In this document: positions 46,369 to 57,882 of the stretch, piece after piece
Layout of the letters: each line of letters starts with the position of its first letter
Position numbering within the stretch: the first letter of the stretch is position 1
From: Nilaparvata lugens
Taxonomy: Eukaryota > Arthropoda > Insecta > Hemiptera > Delphacidae
NCBI RefSeq assembly: GCF_014356525.2
Contig: NC_052511.1
Location: 49,677,975 to 49,741,974, forward strand
Reading direction: 5' to 3'
Length of the DNA: 64,000 bases
Translations under genes and position numbers: made by a program
The notes under the pieces: generated by a model
What the model saw: the letters and a program-made list of their open reading frames with translations, nothing else
The model's database searches: none
Told to the model about the DNA's origin: nothing

Positions 46369-47588
46369 ATTGAATTAACAATAAATTTTGACTATTCCAA
46401 GTTGACGATTCACCCACATGGACTGATAAAAATGTGCAAAATCAACTCTAGACTACAAGTCAACGATTTAGTTCAACCAGCGTTATACGTTTATGGGTTT
46501 CTTTCACGATTACTTTCTATTGCATTGATCAATCAACTTCCAATTTTCAACACCTATTCTTGGTTGGCCCATACATGGTCTATACTGATTTAGGTATACA
46601 GATTGAGTTCGTTGATCAACGAAATTTACTCACTCGATCCTTTGTCTTGATAATCTTCATTGATAAGAAGCAGAGTGTAAATGTGTTTTCCTCCACCTAC
46701 TGTCTAAAGTAGGTACTTACTTTACTCCCTGAAACATAATACTAAAGTGTCACTTTTCCGCTCTCGGTAGTAAAAAACAGAAAAACTCCCTAGGGAGGAA
46801 AAGTGACTCCATTTAAATAACATGGGAAGCATCTCTATTTTAAAACTTACATTGTAATAGGCTAGAAGGTCTAAGCTCAGATGAGAAAGCATAATAGAGG
46901 TGTCTGTCATTGAGTCAACTGAATTCAATACCACAACCAGAAATTTGATCAACTCATAAAATATATGTTTCTATGATATTATATTCTTAATATTAGTAGA
47001 CGATAAAAATTAATACAATTTTTAAAATATTTTATTCTATTCAAAATACCAGCCAACAAATATTTTTGATCTGCAATTCCAATCTGAACCGCGTTATCTA
47101 GAGTCAGCCATTTTTGGTAGACGCCCAGCTGATATAATTGCTACAACTTTTGCGCAATCGGCAGTGCCAATCAGACGACCGATTTTTAGGTTTCAGATTT
47201 TAGGTTATGTTGTTAGGAAACATTGTCACCAATACTTAAGTTTATAAAATGATATTATTTGCAGTTTCTATAAAAAAATGTAGATGGAGGAAAAATGTTG
47301 TGTACATCACGAGCGAAAAATATGTTTTCTCCCCTCAGGAAAATATTGTTGCCCTCGGCTTTGCCTCGGGCTTCAAACTTTTTCCCACAAAGAGAAAAAG
47401 TTGTACTTTCCACTCTAGATATACAAATAACTATTTATTTAGCCATTATTGATTCTCTTCACAGTCCCTATCCCTAAACGTTTTGACTCAAGTATATAGC
47501 CTTGTACGCTTTTTGATTGTCTGTATCTCCCAATAAAGTTTGATAATTGTATTCAAAAATAAATTAATCTATTTTCTGTTACTTCCAG
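46369..47588. other. Region upstream of LRR exon, first exon not found
   Basis: The LRR gene's start codon and first exon should lie here or further left. I see no ATG frame with a convincing donor. GCCCTCGGCTTTGCCTCGGGC at 47350 is a small hairpin. Acceptor TTCTGTTACTTCCAG ends at 47588. Confidence 0.4.
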
Positions 47589-47851
47589 CCTGCTCACCAC
47601 TCTTCTAACCATCACACTTGGCGCGACAGACAACCCCACACCATGTGACGTCATAATGCTAACACTTCGCCTGCCGTGTACATGTCTGCGGATCGCTGGA
47701 TCCCCGGCAGGTGGCGAGTTGGGCCTGGACTGTGATCGCGTTGTGGTCCCCTCTGACTTCCCGCATCTGCCGTACGGCGCGCCACTAGTCTATTTCACAC
47801 AACGACATGCTGGCCTGCAGAGCCTACCTACGCCTACGTTCACAGCTGCTG
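47589..47851 (+). CDS. Extracellular LRR protein, exon with signal peptide end and N-cap
   Basis: Acceptor TACTTCCAG precedes the exon and donor GTGAGT follows it. The frame, set by 47590, reads a hydrophobic run LLTTLLTITLGA (rest of a signal peptide), then PCDVIM, LPCTCLR and LGLDCDRV. This is a cysteine pattern of an LRR N-terminal cap, and LQSLPTPTFTAA opens the first repeat. The exon ends in phase 1, which matches the next exon. The product should be a secreted or membrane-anchored adhesion or receptor-type LRR protein, as in the chaoptin or acid-labile-subunit-like groups; I cannot name the orthologue. Its first exon, with the start codon, was not found. Confidence 0.85.
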
Positions 47852-47999
47852 GTGAGTTCATTTTCATACATTATTTTATTATTAAAAGCTTTGAAATAAT
47901 ATAGATTTGTTATTTTGATAGCGCTTCTCGCTGCACCCCAAGAGAGGTGAGTTAGAAGCCTCCGCGCTTCGCGCTACAGCAGAAAGGGGGCGGAGCCAT

Positions 48000-48190
48000 A
48001 AAGGTAAGATAAGATAAGATAAGATATTTATTGACAATTGTTAGATATATATTGACAATTGTTACTAGGCTCTTGCCTATGGTAACATTTACAAAAATTG
48101 ACATAAAATTGAATTAAACTTAAGAAATAAATAATTATTTTCAGTTATGCATTGGTATTAATAATTACAAATATTGAAGAAAATAATATT
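48000..48190 (-). mobile_element. LINE-type 3' tail with (TTATC)n end, in LRR intron
   Basis: (GATAA)n at 48004-48027 on the + strand followed by TATTTATTGACAATTG, the inverse of a LINE tail ending in a short repeat. 47940-47995 upstream holds a GC-rich hairpin-like GCGCTTCGCGC. Confidence 0.5.
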
Positions 48191-48267
48191 GTACAATCAC
48201 TGTAAAGGTCTACAATCACTGAGGACAAAAGGAAGATGAAGGAGAGGAATGATAAGAATAGGGGGGA

Positions 48268-48515
48268 GTGGCCGAAGTCAAGTGGATTAGATGCTGGCTT
48301 TGTAATCCAAAGGCCCAGGATCAAATCCCAGCCCGGGTAAGAAATCTTTCTCGGGCCACTCCCGTGTTTCGGATGGACATGTTAAGCCGTCGGTCCCGAA
48401 TGCTTAAAAAGCAGTCGTTGGGTCATGTCAGAGGCCCTGAAATTGATCAGTCGCAACCTGAAAACTCTGACACCAGACATGAGCCAAGCCAGCCAGGTCA
48501 CACGATATTATTTTC
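48268..48515 (+). mobile_element. tRNA-derived SINE, in LRR intron
   Basis: The head GAGTGGCCGAAGTCAAGTGG is A-box-like and GGATCAAATCC is a B box; the anticodon-like region is CTTTGTAATC. The body holds CGGATGGACATGTTAAGCCG and TCGGTCCCG, shared with the SINE at 6929-7189. The two small frames here are not genes. Confidence 0.75.
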
Positions 48516-48840
48516 ATAAGAATAGGGAACAAGAGGAAGACAGGAGGAGAAGAGAGAGGGGAAGAAGTAGAAGAAGAAGACAGGAGATGAAGGAGAAGAA
48601 TAAGGAGAAAACGAAGACTGGAGAAGTATGAGGAGGAGAAGAGGGAGGCATGATAGGAGGAAGAAGAAGGAGACGGGATAGGAGGAAGAAGGAGATTGAT
48701 TGATTGATTTTATTGATTGCTGTGCTAGGTTTCGACAGACCCATTGCACAAAAACAGCATTACAAAATATATATACATAATTAAACAAAATAAACAATAG
48801 TATCATGAAAACAAAATAGTATTGTGTAAACATTTCATAA
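48516..48840. repeat. Purine tract and (GATT)n LINE-type tail
   Basis: 48520-48690 is A+G rich. 48690-48712 is (GATT)n, followed by GCTGTGCTAGGTTTCGACAG, resembling the end of a - strand LINE. Confidence 0.6.
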
Positions 48841-48932
48841 GTTAATCTGACATAACTTGGATTAAAAAAAAAGAGTTAGCCTAATGCAATTAAGAGTAGA
48901 AAAATTAGTAGATATATAATTATTATATAACA

Positions 48933-49960
48933 TCCTCTTCTTCCACCTTCTTCTTTTAAAGGAGGAGATCCTTCTTTTCCTGTCTTCTACTTCTTCTTCT
49001 TCTCCAGCCTTCTTTTTTTCTTCTCCCTCTTCTTCCATCTCCTTCTCCTTTTCCTTTTTTTCTCTATTCTCTCTTTCTCCTGATCAGAGCTTTCTGCTAT
49101 CTTATATAATAATAATTATTAATCTGTAATTTTCAAACTACCTACTAATTTTTACAGATGGAATTAAATAGAGAATACATTAATTCAAATGCTAATTAAT
49201 ATATAATTATTATTTAACGAAAATCCTAAATAAATGCTGCAAATCACCCCGAAGACCTCTGCTACTGCAGACATTGACAACAGGGTTAACAACTAGATGG
49301 AGATTCGATGACAAATACCATCCAAAAATTAGTTGCCAGCCCGGGAATCGAACCCGGTACCTCCCAATTGCTAGTCAGGAATGCTTGCCCTTACACCAAA
49401 CTGACAATCTCTGGATAGCAGCGCTCATTTTATACGAAGCCACAGCGGCCAACCAGTTACAGATGGAATTAAATAGAGAATACATTAATTCAAATGCTAA
49501 TTAATATATAATTATTATTTAACGAAAATCCTAAATAAATGCTGCAAATCAAAGCTGGAACTAATTTTTGGATAGTAGTTCTCATCGAATTTCCATCTAG
49601 CTGTTAACCCTGTTGTCAATGTCTGCAGTAGCAGAGGTCTTCGGGGTGATTTGCAGCATTTATTTAGGATTTTCGTTAAATAATAATTATATATTAATTA
49701 GCATTTGAATTAATGTATTCTCTATTTAATTCCATCTGTAAAAATTAGTAGGTAGTTTGAAAATGACAGATTAATAATTATTATTATATAAGATAGCAGA
49801 AAGCTCTGATCAGGAGAAAGAGAGAATAGAGAAAAAAAGGAAAAGGAGAAGGAGGCGGAAGAAGAGGAAGAAGAAAAAAAAGAAGGTTGGAGAAGAAGAA
49901 GAAGTAGAAGACAGGAAAAGAAGGATCTCCAACTTAAAAAGAAGAAGATGGAAGAAGAGG
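48933..49960. repeat. Long inverted repeat, arms about 400 bp, in LRR intron
   Basis: Left arm 48933 to about 49335 and right arm about 49551-49960 are reverse complements over a pyrimidine/purine tract, GATCAGAGCTTTCTGCTATC, GGAATTAAATAGAGAATACA and a MITE D-like part (CACCCCGAAGACCTCTGCTA). The loop of about 215 bp holds a tRNA-like head and a direct copy (49461-49552) of part of the left arm. Confidence 0.85.
49325..49440 (-). mobile_element. tRNA-like SINE head in the loop of the inverted repeat
   Basis: On the - strand TTGGTGTAAGGGCAAGCATT carries an A box and GGTTCGATTCC a B box, ending CCCGGGCTGGCAAC. There is no intact acceptor stem, so it is not called a tRNA gene. Confidence 0.6.
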
Positions 49961-50054
49961 ACGAAGAAGAAGGAGAATGGAGAGGGTGAAGAAGTAGAAG
50001 ATTAGGAAATGGAAGATGAAGAAGGAAAAGATGAAAAAAGTAGGAGAATGAGAA

Positions 50055-50265
50055 CAAGAAAAACAACGAGAAGTGATAAGAAGTAGAAGAAGATTGAAAA
50101 AAGCAAGAGGAATAAAAAGAAGAAGAAGAAGAAGAAGAAGAAGAAGAAAAAGAAGAAGAAGAAGAAGAAGAAGGAGAAGGAGAAGAAGAAGAAGAAGAAG
50201 AAGAAGAAAAAGAAGAGGAAGAAGAAGAAGCAGAAGAAAAAGAGGACGACGACGACAGGTGAAGA
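50055..50265. repeat. (GAA)n purine tract, in LRR intron
   Basis: Long near-pure GAA with GGA interruptions at 50110-50250, ending in (GAC)n. Together with 49800-50050 it makes a purine run of roughly 450 bp within 170 bp of an LRR exon. Confidence 0.9.
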
Positions 50266-50433
50266 AGATGGCAGGAAATGTAAGAAAAAAATAAAAAAAG
50301 AAGTAGTGAAGAAACACAGTCTTACTTCTAAAATCACAGCTATTTTATTACTCCTCAAGTGTTCCATTTAATTGTCAAGAGCTAGAATAACTGTCGATAT
50401 TAAATAATGTTCTAACTATTTCAATTATTTCAG

Positions 50434-50678
50434 GATTACCCCTCCGAGTTATGGACTTCTCACACAACTCCCTCCGTCGACTACCGGAGCGAGTGTTCCT
50501 GGGACTCCAGGACTCTCTCCAGGAACTCCGTCTAAGCGGGAATCTTCTGGGAGACAGCCTCAACCCCATCTTCTAGTAGCGAGTTCCATGGACTGTCCAA
50601 CCTTAGAGTCTGGATTTGTCCGACAACCAGATCAAGGCTATAGAAGAGGGACTTCTTAAGGGTTGTGATAATTTGAGG
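50434..50678 (+). CDS. LRR protein, second exon seen, with two frame breaks
   Basis: Acceptor TTATTTCAG and donor GTGAGTG. In the expected phase it reads LPLRVMDFSHNSLRRLPERV and LQELRLSGNLLGDSLNPIF, then hits two stop codons (TAGTAG). One base further on, the LRR protein resumes as SSEFHGLSNLR. After a second break at GTCTGG it continues LDLSDNQIKAIEEGLLKG and CDNLR to the donor. Compared with the LRR pattern, two bases are missing at the first break and one at the second, so the exon would be restored by a net of one codon. It is either an assembly error or a recently broken allele. Confidence 0.8.
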
Positions 50679-50745
50679 GTGAGTGAAATTCAAAATAAAT
50701 TAATGGAAATTTTGTTTCAATATTATAATCCACTGTGTATAATAT

Positions 50746-52477
50746 CATAGAGAGATGATAGCATCAGAAAATACTGTATCTCATGGTTTGTGGAATTCAT
50801 TCAAAGTTTGGAAGATTTGTATCAAATTATGGTGTTGTGTATCAGTTTGAGACGATACTGTATCATGTGTGGTGATACTGTAACATATTGTGGTGATACT
50901 GTATCATGTATAGTGATAGCATAGGAAGATATCCCATAGTTTGTGGAATTCATTCAAAGTTTGGAACTTTTGTATCAAATTATGGTGTTGTGTATCAAGC
51001 TGAGATGATAGTGTATCATGTGTGGTGACACTGTAACATATTGTGGTGATACTGTATCATTTTGTTGTGATACTGTGTAATCTATGGTGATACAATAGAG
51101 AAAAGATAGCATAAGAAGATTTGTGGAATTTGTGGGTTTGTGGAATTTATTCGAAGTTTGGAAGTTTGTATCCAATTATGGTGTAGTGTATCAAGCTGAG
51201 ATGATACTGTATCATGTGTGGTGATACTGTATCATATTGTGTGCTGATACTGTATCATATTGTGGTGATACTTTATCATGTATGGTGATAGCATAAGAGA
51301 TATCCCATGGTTTGTAGAATCCATTCAAAGTTTGGAAGATTTGTATCAAATTATGGTGTGTATCAAGTTGTGAAAATTTGTTTCAATATAATTCACTGTA
51401 AATTATCATACTGTAGAGAAAAGATAGTATAAGGAGATATCGCACGGTTTGTAAAATTCATTGAAAGTTTGGAAGTTTTGTATCAAATTATGGTGTTGTG
51501 TATCAAGTTGAGAGAATTTGTTTCAATATAATTCACTGTAAATTATCATAGAGAAAAGATATCATAAGAAGATATCCCATGGTTTGTGGAATTCATTCAA
51601 CGTTTGGAATTTTTGTATCAAATTATGGTGTTGTGTTTCAAGTTGAGAAAATTTGTTTCAATATTATTCACTGTGTATAATATCATAGAAAAAAGATAGC
51701 ATAAGAAGATATCCCACGGTATGTAAAATTCATTGAAAGTTTGGAAGTTTTGTATCAAATTATGGTGTTGTGTATCAAGTTGAGAAAATTTGTTTCAATA
51801 CAATTCACTGTAGATGATCATAGAGAAAAGATAGCATAAAAGATATCCCAAGGTTTGTGGAATTCATTTAAAGTTTGGAAGTTTTGTATCAAATTATGGA
51901 ATGTATCAAGTTGAGAAAATTTGTTTCAATATAATCCACTGTAAATAATCATTGCGAAAAGATAGCATAAGAAGATCCCATGGTTTGTAGAATTCATTCA
52001 AAGTTTGGAAGTTTTGTATCAAATTATGGTGTTGTGTATCAAACTGAGATGATACTGTATCATGTATGGTAATAGCACAAGAAGATATCCCATGGTTTGT
52101 GGAATTCATTCAAATTTTGGAAGTTTTGTATAAAATTATGATGTTGTGTATCAAATTGAGATGATACTATATAATATTGTGATGAGACTTTATCATATTG
52201 TGGTGATACTGTATCATGCATGGTGTTGTGCCATGGTATAGGGCGATTATATTCCAATTTTCACTGTTACCTCAAGCCGAGGTCCTAGTAGTTATATTTC
52301 GTGAAGCTATGTGCCGCTGGTAATCTCTCATACTGTGCCGTTTTTTCATTCTCACCCAGCCAAAAAAGGAATAATAGTAGATAGTAATCAGCTTGAGTTA
52401 ACTAGAAATCTTTTTGAAATTTGGAATATAAATTACCAGTACGATGGGATATCTACTTATGCTATCTTTTCTCTATG
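50746..52477. mobile_element. MITE family G expanded into a 1.7-kb satellite, in LRR intron
   Basis: The outer ends are the family G terminals: CATAGAGAGATGATAGCATC on the left and GCTATCTTTTCTCTATG on the right. Between them ten units with GGTTTGTGGAATTCATTC recur (TGGAATTC or variant at 50791, 50944, 51141, 51315, 51452, 51597, 51724, 51858, 51988, 52100; spacing 112-197 bp). Compact copies at 36166-36337 and 37826-38100 lack the array. Confidence 0.85.
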
Positions 52478-52689
52478 GTATTATATTGAGACAAAGTATA
52501 ATTCGAATTTCTAGTGGGCTACTTGATAGGGTTAGGGAAGAATGGTATGAAGATTCTCCAAGTGCTTCTGATGAATAATAAAATACGCTCACCCTTTTGC
52601 ATTTTCCAATCGGTTATCTATAATACAGTATAATAATAATGGAAAGAACTGGCTTATAGACGAACGGGACAGGAAATTCACGAATGACG

Positions 52690-52858
52690 CATCATCACGT
52701 CTGAACTACTCAACTGATAAACTTGCTTTTTGCATATGGATTCCTAATTTAAAAAGGATAGTTATAGGTCTGTTTTAAATTCTTCAAGATATCAGAAGGT
52801 CAAGTTTTTAGTTTTAGATCCTTGCGGAGCACGGGTTACCTGCTTGTTATCTACTAGT
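52690..52858 (+). mobile_element. Helitron-type 3' end
   Basis: CAAGTTTTTAGTTTTAGATC leads to hairpin CCTTGCGGAGCACGGG, then TTACCTGCTTGTTATCTACT and AGT. It matches the inverse ends at 18165 and 27029 and abuts element Q at CTAGT. Confidence 0.6.
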
Positions 52859-53273
52859 AGTTCTGTGAACAGTAGACCTCACGCAGTATTCTCATCCACA
52901 AGTACCTGATTGAAACTATAGACCTTATGGAAATACAGCTATATACTGGCTTCTCCACGCATCTGTAAAATCACTTAAATCATCTGTACTATCCATAAAT
53001 CACTAGTCAGCTGATTTATGATGAATAATTCTTTAGTCTGATTTTTACTCTAATATTGTAGGCTCCTTTTTCCTTTCATATTATCCTTGAAATGCAAAAT
53101 TTCCAAAAACCTTGTATATACGTCGACGCGCAATTAGAAAAGGAACATACCTGTCAAATTTCATGAAAATCTATTACCGCGCTTCGCCGTGAATGCGCAA
53201 CATGTAAACATTTATACATTAAGAGAAATGCCAAACCGTCGACTTGAATCTTAGACCTCACTTCGCTCGGTTA
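52854..53273 (-). mobile_element. Element Q, copy 3 (inverted)
   Basis: Inverse of 24649-25042: ACTAGTAGTTCTGTGAACAG at the left and ACCTCACTTCGCTCGGTTAA at the right. Confidence 0.7.
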
Positions 53274-53462
53274 ATAAAAATTCGGGCCAGTAGCACGAGA
53301 AATCAACAAAATTCTACTGAATGTTGAAAAGTCTATCATACAAGAGAAAATCTATCCACTTTCAAGGTGGCAAGACACATTCATTCATCTACTCAGGATC
53401 TATTAAACGATTATTGATTTCTATTAAAATGATTATTCTAGTTCATACGAGAATCTTATTTG

Positions 53463-53640
53463 AAACACTGGGATATTGTCTAGAAATATCACTAATTTAT
53501 TTAAAAATTACATACATATGTTTCAACATCAATGGTGTCAGTTTCATCACACTGAAGATGACGCAATTGATGTTGAATCATGTATGTAATTTTTCAATAA
53601 ATTAGTGATATTTCTAGACAACATCCCAGTGTTTCATTAT
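53463..53640. mobile_element. Palindromic element with 75-bp arms
   Basis: GAAACACTGGGATATTGTCT, AGAAATATCACTAATTTATT, TTACATACATATGTTTCAAC and their inverses. The centre 'TGACGCAATTGATGTTGA' resembles the end of a PLE tail pair. No coding. Confidence 0.8.
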
Positions 53641-53887
53641 GCATAAATAACACTACATCTCACCAAAAACAGTATCTGAAATCTTATTTGTTTGAAATAC
53701 TTGATTAAATTGTGCTCTCCATTCTGAGGTGTGGATTTAATTCATTCTCATCTATTTCACTATCCATGACGAACTGCAAGTAATAATTGTTTGTGAACTA
53801 TTTTCAACGACACTACAGTTTAATAGAATTAATTCATTCATTGATTCACAACTTGTACGAGATGCTTAATAAATATTGTATTTTCAG

Positions 53888-53987
53888 GAACTGTGGTTGA
53901 ATGATAACAGTCTGACGCTGATACCAAGTACTTCACTCAACGGTCCAACCCAGCTCAAAGTACTCTCTCTCAGCAACAACAGAATAA
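53888..53987 (+). CDS. LRR protein, third exon seen
   Basis: Acceptor GTATTTTCAG and donor GTGAGT. The frame continues from the previous exon without a split codon: ELWLNDNSLTLIPSTSLNG then PTQLKVLSLSNNRI, one and a half leucine-rich repeats of the LxxLxLxxN type. It ends in phase 1. No following exon was found in the 6.6 kb to Pgam5 or beyond, so the gene continues past the window, is incomplete, or encloses Pgam5. Confidence 0.85.
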
Positions 53988-54744
53988 GTGAGTAAATCAT
54001 CAATTTATCAACAAAATAAAAAATTGGTTCTGTCAATATAGTAACATAGACAGCTCATTCACAAGAAAGGACATTTCAACACTTACCGATTGCAGAAACA
54101 CTCATAATTATAATAATAATTCTGAGAATGATGCCCACATAAATCTAAGACTTGTGCGTGGGTAATGAGTGAGAGGGATGATGATGAGAGAATTTTTTTT
54201 ATTCATTTACAATGCAAATGACACTAATGTAATAACATTGAGAGATAAAATAATAAGATAGTCCTTGTGCTATTTTTCTTCCAAATTTATAGGTGAAAAA
54301 GTCCGAAATAAGGTTAGAATTCACGAGTACAATTTTGATAAAATTTCTGTCCAAAACAAAAATGGAAACTATGAATTTTGAATTTAGATAGCTTGAATTA
54401 ATAAATTAATTATATATATTACACTCAATTACCACTTGTAACGAATAATATTGAGTTATTTAAGAAAATTTGGAACAATTCAAGCAACATTGTCAAACAA
54501 AATTGTCCTTCGATTGGCTAAGAATCAGCTGTTGGTGAGAATTAGCTAATCAGAGGACAATATTCTGAGTGTCGGCCGACAATCTGTAAGTGTGAAAGGG
54601 TCTATGGGTTTCAAATGGAAGCAGCATGAGGGTGAATAGAGTATTCAGCATGCGCTCTGTCAGGGTGGCAACTTACGACATGACAAGTATGTGTGAACGG
54701 ACTTTCACACATGTTCTACACACTTGTCCTGTCGTTAGTGGCCT
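53988..54744. other. Downstream DNA with one arm of a spaced inverted repeat
   Basis: 54105-54190 (GATGCCCACATAAATCTAAG, GTAATGAGTGAGAGGGATGA) is inverse to 55445-55540. The two arms flank about 1.25 kb containing element X copy 7. No exon seen. Confidence 0.6.
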
Positions 54745-55437
54745 CCTTAACTCTTGCAATTTGTGGAAACACACGAGGTCTGCTATCTCTTCATAGTGAA
54801 TGATTTAATAGAATCAACAGTTGCCAACAGTTTGCAATTGAATAATCTTATTTTCTCGAATTTCGAGTTTATTTTAAATTTTAGGTGAAAATGCTACTGG
54901 ACATTAATTGTAGAGATTTTTATGCTCAATCCTTTCCACTCGAAATTTTCTGTTTAAATTGTATCAGAAGCCTGATAATTGGGAATCTAAAATCAAACTT
55001 TGCATAGATGGGGCGGTGCTCCTGAAATTTTTACAGATATGGGACTTGTGGCAGTTGATAGAGCTTATAAATGAAATTTTTAGGTATGAATTTGATCAAA
55101 ATCGTTGGAGCCGTTTTCGAGAAAATCGCGAAAACCCCTGTTTTTGACAACATTTTCGCCATTTTATCCGCCATCTTGAATTGCATTTGATCAAAATTGT
55201 TCGTGTCGGATCCTCATAGTGTAAGGACCTTAAGTACCAAATTTCAAGTCATTCCGTTGAATAGGAGATGAGATATCGTGTACACAGACGCACATACACT
55301 CATACACACACATACAGATCAATACCCAAAAACCACTTTTTGGGGACCTTGAAACGTAAAGAAATTTGGAAATTGGGGTACCTTAATTTTTTCGGAAAGC
55401 AATACTTTCCTTACCTATGGTAATAGGGCGAGGAAAG
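54745..55437 (+). mobile_element. Element X, copy 7 (5' truncated)
   Basis: Begins inside X at GGAAACACACGAGGTCTGCT and continues to GGCGAGGAAAGT. Short (CA)n only, at about 55298-55312. Confidence 0.75.
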
Positions 55438-55734
55438 TAAAAAGTAGTCGTCATCTCTTATCATCATCCCTCTCACTCATTATCTACCGACGCACAAGCC
55501 TGAAAGCTTATGTGGGCATCACCCTCAGTATTATTACGTTATTATTAGTTTGATATTGTATTTGAGAAAGAGACTAAGAAACTACGGGATTCTAAAACTT
55601 GTTAAAATTTTCGATAAACCCCAAGCAAATCCTACAAGGAGATATCTACTCGAAACTAATCCCAATTTCTACAAAACAATAATAGTGAAAATTACACAAC
55701 AATAGTCTGAAATACAAAATATATTCATATTAAA

Positions 55735-56750
55735 TAAAAAGACTGAGAAATTGTCAAAAACTACAGATTCAATGAAAAGTTAGAAAGACTGGTTTCGGTT
55801 GTTACACCATTGTCAATCTCTGATAAACTCTGAGGCTGATGCTTATAGTTCGTGTTAAATAAGTTGAGACTTGGCCCTCCATCCGAAGAAATTAAATGGT
55901 TGCCAATTCTTGTAAAATTGCAACTTTCTCAAATTTCCAATTCAACGTCAGAATAAGATGTAGAATATCATCCCCGATATCCTAGTAGTGCTAGAAAAGA
56001 TCCAGGTTTGAACGATTGAAAGGAAATTAAACTTGACTTTGAACTTAGCTATCCTTGACTTTGAAACTCCTGAGAGGCCAAAATACGTTGTTCCGAGTAC
56101 GTTTAATTGGAAAAATGAAATTTCAATTATTTCTGAGAAACTTTCTCGCTTTCACCACCTACTTATCTTTTGAAACAAAAAAGTTTGTAGCATGTCGAAA
56201 ATTTCATGTTTTATGCTCGAAATGTATCGACATTGACGAACATAAACATTAATTAAAAAATAACTATAGGTCGGATAAAAATTATCCAGACACCAATGGA
56301 AAGGAGACATTCTCCCCGTTAATTTGATATAAAATTATTACGCATTGCGATGCCCCATGATTCTGAGAAAAGTGATAATCAAAAGAGAAACAAATTTTCG
56401 CGATGTTTCCAATTTTATCATAAAAGTTTAATTTCCTTTTGATCCTTCAACCCTGAAAATTTTCTAGCACTACTAGGATCGGGGATGATATTCTACATCC
56501 AATTCTGACGTTGAATTGGAAATTTGGGAAAGTTGCAATTATACACGATTTGGCAACCCTGTATTTCAATTTCTTGGGATGGAGGGCCAAGTCTCAACTT
56601 ATTTTACACAAATTATATCAGAGATTGACAAAGGTGTAACAACCGAAACCGGTCTTTCTAACTTTCAAAAAAATCTGTGATTTTTGACAATTTCTTAGCC
56701 TTCTTATTTAATATGAATAATCACCACAATATCAACTTCTCAACTACACA
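55735..56750. mobile_element. Outward-facing PLE tail palindrome, arms about 300 bp
   Basis: The left arm starts AGACTGAGAAATTGTCAAAA and GGTTTCGGTTGTTACACCAT. The right arm ends with the inverse, including GAGATTGACAAAGGTGTAAC and TGTGATTTTTGACAATTTCT. The inner arms share TTGGCCCTCCATCC, GAATATCATCCCCGAT and inverses. The frame at 56055-56252 lies in the spacer and has no motif. Confidence 0.8.
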
Positions 56751-57399
56751 CAAAGCGGAATAATGTATTCAGACAAAATTTGAGTCATTTACACAATTAT
56801 TATTATCATCATCCCAAATATGAAGTGATGTTTACCTGGAATATTTACATTTTTTTTCATTTTTGTTCTCTTCATCATAAAGCATACAGCTATAAAAGAT
56901 TCTTGGATATCAGCTTATACCTTTTTGAAGATTATGCTGTAACGTCAAAAATCGTTTTTATTGAGCATTATTCATGATCAACTCATAAATATGAATGTAA
57001 GACAGCAATAAAGAATAAATAAATAAATGAATTGATATCGAGAAAAGGTATGACAATTCACCATCATTTGGTATGATAAAAACAAAAAATAAAATCTACA
57101 AATGAAGAACAATTTTATTACAACATTATTCAAGTACAATATAAAAGCACAATACTTATTACTATGAACATTTTTATGTTTCAATATTAATTAAAGCTAA
57201 GAGTTAGCACAATATTGTTCTAGAATTTAATTAAAATAATAATAAATGCTATGAATAATAATCTGGAAATTATTTCAGATGGAAACTATAAACTATTGTT
57301 AATAATAACTCACATTCTACAGATATATCCATTCAAGTTGAAAGTTGACATAAATTACTGATTTTCAATTTTTAAAATACATAACTAAATTGGGAACGC
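56751..57399. other. AT-rich DNA, no gene seen
   Basis: (AATA)n near 57012-57028 follows GCAATAAAG, possibly another retroelement tail. Confidence 0.45.
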
Positions 57400-57663
57400 T
57401 TCAGCTAAGTTTACACCAAAGTTATTAACAAAATGTTGATAACTTAATAATAGATTCTATTAGAATAATAATAATAGATTAATAGATTCTAATAATTAAT
57501 AGATTAGATCTATTAACTAATAAGATCTAATAATTAATAGATTCTATTAGATTGAACATAACTCATCATACACATGATGAACATATGTGTTTGTCAAGCT
57601 CCGTTCAATCTAATAGAATCTATAAGGATTAAGTTATTAACATTTTGGTGTAAACGCAGCTTT
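57400..57663. mobile_element. MITE family B, copy 3 with AT-rich expansion
   Basis: Ends AAGTTTACACCAAAGTTATT and AAGTTATTAACATTTTGGTG then TAAACGCAGC; core ATTCTATTAGATTGAACATA. The left arm has short repeats of AATAGATTCTAATAATTA. Confidence 0.7.
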
Positions 57664-57882
57664 ATAAAATGGAGTTCAAATCGGAATAACACATTCGAAT
57701 GTATTGAATTGTGTACCAGAGTACGGTGCCTTATTTATAAAATACATTGGATTATAATAATTAAATTACAACAATTATTAATAAAGAAATAAGTACAGTA
57801 CCTGAGATTTAAAAAAGTTGAAATTGAAAATTCTCATACTGAACAATCAGCCTTCAAATGCCATTGGAAGGGTTGATATTAT

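Noticed and set aside
50375..50569. Arg/Ser-rich - strand frame
   Set aside because: It is the antisense shadow of the LRR exon.
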